A stretch of DNA of 64,000 nucleotides from RHKX01 sp963823275. GTDB lineage: Bacteria; Actinomycetota; Thermoleophilia; Solirubrobacterales; 70-9. The stretch spans positions 62,001 to 126,000 of the forward strand of contig CAWGKW010000002.1 of NCBI GenBank assembly GCA_963823275.1, read 5' to 3'. Of this stretch, positions 63,553-64,000 are shown piece by piece (positions within the stretch are counted from its first letter, which is position 1; the number at the start of each line of letters is the position of its first letter). The notes under the pieces are model-generated. The model ran no database searches and had not been told where the DNA came from. It saw nothing but the letters and a program-made list of their open reading frames with translations. Both the position numbers and the translations under genes were made by a program.

Positions 63553-64000
63553 TTAGCCGTCGGGGAACGGCTGGATCGGGATCCCGTGGTCGGTACGCCG
63601 GGTGCCCAACTCGTAGGTGGCGGCCTCAACGACCTGGATCCTCTCCGGCGCCCGGCCCGGGCGCTCGAGCGTCAGGTCGAGGTCGGCGATCGAGCAGTTC
63701 AACGCGTGATGATCGGGACCGACCGGGTCGGCGTAGACCCAGCCGACGAAACGCTCGGCGGGGGCGGAGACCCTCCCGCGGGCGAGGAAGCCGTCCCCGG
63801 GGGCGGTGAACGCGCATTCCGTGGGCTCGGCCGCGAGCTCCGTCCGCAGAACCTTGCTGAATCCGCCCACTCTCAGTTTCTCCCCGCGATGGAGGATCTG
63901 GCCGTTGAGCACCCAGGGAGTCACCAGAGGCCCGAGGCGGACGCGGCCCGCCGCCATGTCGACGTAGCCGCGGGAGCCATCGTCGTCGACCGTCGCGCCA
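63553..64000 (-). CDS. Protein of unknown function, cut by the right edge
   Basis: The frame enters from beyond base 64000 and ends at 63553, so only the C-terminal 148 residues are seen; ATG 63957 is internal. Visible are VTPWVLNGQILHRGEKLRVG, TECAFTAPGDGFLARGRVSA, WVYADPVGPDHHALNCSIAD and GTRRTDHGIPIQPFPDG. The pattern of Trp, DHH and short strands suggests a beta-rich, lipocalin-like barrel of the tocopherol-cyclase or CrtC-like type. This is a weak resemblance and no function is assigned. Confidence 0.5.
   Translation of the reverse strand, partial: GATVDDDGSRGYVDMAAGRVRLGPLVTPWVLNGQILHRGEKLRVGGFSKVLRTELAAEPTECAFTAPGDGFLARGRVSAPAERFVGWVYADPVGPDHHALNCSIADLDLTLERPGRAPERIQVVEAATYELGTRRTDHGIPIQPFPDG

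Overview
The window is high-GC, gene-dense chromosomal DNA from an actinobacterium. A deep-branching group such as Thermoleophilia/Solirubrobacterales is plausible, but that placement is inference. Supporting signs are a fused PafBC regulator, a full-length Lhr helicase, a mupirocin-resistant-type isoleucyl-tRNA synthetase, a PAC2 protein, a DUF2342-type zincin, a WS/DGAT acyltransferase, and many GTG/TTG starts with 1-4 nt gene overlaps. No prophage, CRISPR array, rRNA operon or complete insertion sequence is visible. There is one tRNA (Phe).

Left part (1-13.3 kb): a secreted alpha/beta hydrolase (cut by the left edge), a SHOCT protein, a HAD phosphatase, a cupin, a frameshifted folP, an MrfA-like DUF1998 helicase, a chromate-type transporter, tRNA-Phe, a small PAS/Cys-motif gene lying between the tRNA and a 19-bp copy of the tRNA 3' end, a CorA-like channel and an OB-HD (YhaM-like) nuclease. 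Then comes a decaying patch with an interrupted HAD gene, a shattered choline-kinase-like gene and a 5'-truncated GcvT-like gene.

Middle (13.3-33 kb): fused PafBC, an MBL hydrolase, a PPOX-fold protein, a complete dTDP-rhamnose operon (rmlA-rmlD-rmlB-rmlC), the 1.5-kaa Lhr helicase, an RHH-MazF toxin-antitoxin pair with a candidate operator, an M23 peptidase with a UPF0104 membrane protein, an ABC-2 exporter, Nei, a Crp/Fnr regulator and an ASCH protein.

Right part (33-64 kb): groES-groEL under a clear promoter, CIRCE operator and terminator; a zinc peptidase, WS/DGAT, an NAD-binding protein, ferredoxin, PAP2, Mrp and a lysine/alanine-rich H1-like protein; a DUF2342 protease, an IMPase and a UvrD-like helicase fused to an Fe-S PD-(D/E)XK nuclease; PAC2, a second OB-HD nuclease, arfB with two half-size TauE genes, otsB, polX, a polyprenol-phosphate mannosyltransferase, thioredoxin, ileS, fumC, an AbiEi/DUF559 protein, msrA, a succinate-semialdehyde dehydrogenase and a gene cut by the right edge.

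Two themes stand out. DNA repair and damage response is well represented (MrfA-like, Lhr, PafBC, Nei, PolX, helicase-nuclease). Two unrelated families of short structured intergenic repeats recur. Several conserved genes (folP twice, rmlA, the helicase-nuclease, polX) carry single-base frameshifts. These look more like sequence errors than biology, unlike the 11.4-13.3 kb patch, which looks truly degraded.
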